Source: Ampullaceana balthica (Eukaryota; Mollusca; Gastropoda; Lymnaeidae). Taken from it: DNA of 64,000 nucleotides. Each line of letters begins with the position of its first letter. Positions within the stretch are counted from its first letter, which is position 1. A program made the position numbers and the translations under genes. The stretch spans positions 309,001 through 373,000 of the forward strand of contig CALYLW010000679.1 of NCBI GenBank assembly GCA_944989445.1, in the 5' to 3' direction. Positions 62,525-64,000 of this stretch are shown here, in pieces. Below the pieces are notes generated by a model. It was not told the origin of the DNA. It worked only from the letters and a program-made list of their open reading frames with translations, and ran no database searches.

Positions 62525-64000
62525 AGCATCATCTAGTTCTTTATTGTCTACCACTTTCAAATATTCAAATCCATACAACATTTCATCAAATCGTTTGGTC
62601 GAATTCTGAAATTTCTTTGATGTTGTGCAGAAATTCAAATAGAACAAAGTGACGTTCCATTAGCTCCAAACGTGGAGACAATGACATAACTGCTTGCATT
62701 TTTTTAAAAAAACATTTAAAAATACCACTCAGTATTTTTTCTTTTGAATCTATCAATGATTCATGTATATAGTCGAACTGTTTGTGCACTTTCCGTTGTC
62801 TCAAGCTTGTGACAGCTGGACATATGATTTCATCTGGTTGATCTCTAGTTCTTGAACCAATTCTCTGGCCGAAATTTCAGCGGATGCAAATCCATTTTCT
62901 TTGTATTTTTTAATTAACTCGGATGCACTTTTTACTTTTTATACATTCCAGTGCAATGTCAAATAGCATGTCTTTCGATTGCATGAATTTGCTGATCATA
63001 TTCATTTGAAACAATAATTCGCAACAGATGACTAAAGTTACCTGAAATTGAATTTGTTTTAGATGTTTCGCCAATCCAGTTGCTTCGGTCATTGCTTTTT
63101 GGATCGTTGGCATTATCAGACACTTCCTCCAATGCATCTTACACTGCTGCTGTTTGATAACGAACCGCTTTACCATCGATCCTGCATTCCCAACGTGTAT
63201 CGGAAATTGGCTTTACTGTAAGCCTTTTTACATGAGTTTTCAAGATCTTGTATCGCTGTGTTGTAGCACCAAACAAAACACAAATTTAATGAAAAACTCC
63301 AAAGAATGTCATTGCAACCACTAAAGATTTAGCCATGTCTCCAAGCATTAGATTGAGACTGTGACATCCACATGACACATACAAAGATTTTGGATTGAGT
63401 TCAAGTAGAAGCTTTTGCAAATCACGTTTGCAGCCTTTTATATTCGCTCCATTGCCATATCCTTGGCCTCTGGAGTTCTGGAAACATAAATTCAGATCTT
63501 CAAGCTTTTTAAGCATGCTTCCTCGAGACCTAAACCAGTGCTGTCGTCGACAGCCATAAATCTCACAAAATATTCATTGATTTCTACTGACGTACTCACA
63601 GTGTTGCATATTCACAAAATCATAGTCATTTGCTCTTGGTGACCAGCATCAGATGTGCAATTCAAATTGTTGGAATAATATTTCGAATTTTGAACATTAT
63701 TTATTTTTTTCAAGGCGGCATCACGATCATATTAATTACCTCATTTTGAATTCTTTTGCCCAAGAAATGATCATGCATTTCTTCGTTTTGTATGTGTTGT
63801 AAATGATTTTCTAGGCATGAATCGTACTTTCCTAACAATTCAACCAATCCCAAAAAATTTCCATATACATTTTAAAATGTTGGTGGTTAAGGTTGTTTCA
63901 ACCTTGGTCGTAGTTCGCTCTTTAAAAATATATTTTTATATGATTCCTGTGTGAGGCCCCCACTAATCGGAGGCCCTAGGCGGCTGCCTAGTTTTTCTAT
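62525..64000 (-). pseudogene. hAT (ZMYM1-like) transposon, degenerate, runs off the window
   Basis: Minus-strand reading from about 63530 gives NSRGQGYGNGANIKGCKRDL, then SLYVSCGCHSLNLMLGDMA and VAMTFFGVFH; after a frame change it gives LTVKPISDTRW, then EVSDNANDPK further on (63240-63080). RGQGYxNGxNMKG, CGCHSLNL and SDTRWE are conserved landmarks of ZMYM1-type hAT transposases. Stops and frameshifts are frequent. 63950-64000 carries the same GGCCCTAGGCGGCTGCCTAG end sequence as the MITE at 53133, so the right terminus lies just past the window. Confidence 0.75.

Overview
This is a piece of an animal nuclear genome: AT-rich, with intron-split genes, GT-AG splice sites, many minisatellites and dense layers of nested DNA transposons. 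A seven-Ig VEGFR/PDGFR-type receptor, the mix of hAT, pogo-like, Academ-like and Helitron elements, and a tRNA-headed SINE suggest a lophotrochozoan, most likely a mollusc (perhaps a gastropod). The species cannot be fixed from sequence alone.

Layout. 1-1640: an 18-bp minisatellite, one copy of a ~560-bp dispersed element (called R1 here) and a degenerate tandem array. 1638-8309: a 6.7-kb DNA transposon with 19-bp terminal inverted repeats, a probable 3-bp CAT target duplication and a broken minus-strand gene. The gene encodes paired CxxC/HxxC fingers, an XPG/FEN1-like nuclease and a C-terminal CXC (tesmin-type) domain, as expected of the Academ superfamily. A second R1 copy lies inside its coding sequence.

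8587-36053 (+): the main host gene, a receptor tyrosine kinase assembled from 27 exons whose splice phases all agree (4803 nt, 1600 residues plus stop). It has the rest of Ig1, Ig2-Ig7, a transmembrane segment, a juxtamembrane region, a split kinase with all catalytic residues, and a long tail with three YxxM motifs and one YVNL. The signal peptide and first half of Ig1 were not found and probably lie before base 1, so the Academ-like element would sit in an early intron. Introns hold at least seven tandem arrays (14, 23, 33, 33, 35, 44 and 45 bp units), a pogo-like element carrying two hAT elements inserted side by side at one target, and an acceptor/exon-start block repeated four times.

36054-43194: 3' UTR and unassigned AT-rich DNA. 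43195-48130 (-): a small gene for an 83-residue secreted peptide (signal peptide, then a mature part ending in Gly-Lys-Arg, the signal for C-terminal amidation). Its main intron carries a 2.95-kb hAT-type element which itself holds a MITE and a SINE. 48760-64000: a transposon graveyard with several ZMYM1-like hAT remnants, complete MITEs with target duplications, a foldback element of AGCGAC satellite inserted into an R1 copy, a truncated Helitron (PIF1-type) helicase, a possible LINE tail and one possible minus-strand host exon.

How the genes work together: the receptor is predicted to bind a PDGF/VEGF-type ligand and signal to PI3K and Grb2-type adaptors through its tail. The peptide gene looks independent. 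Everything else is mobile DNA, mostly defective.
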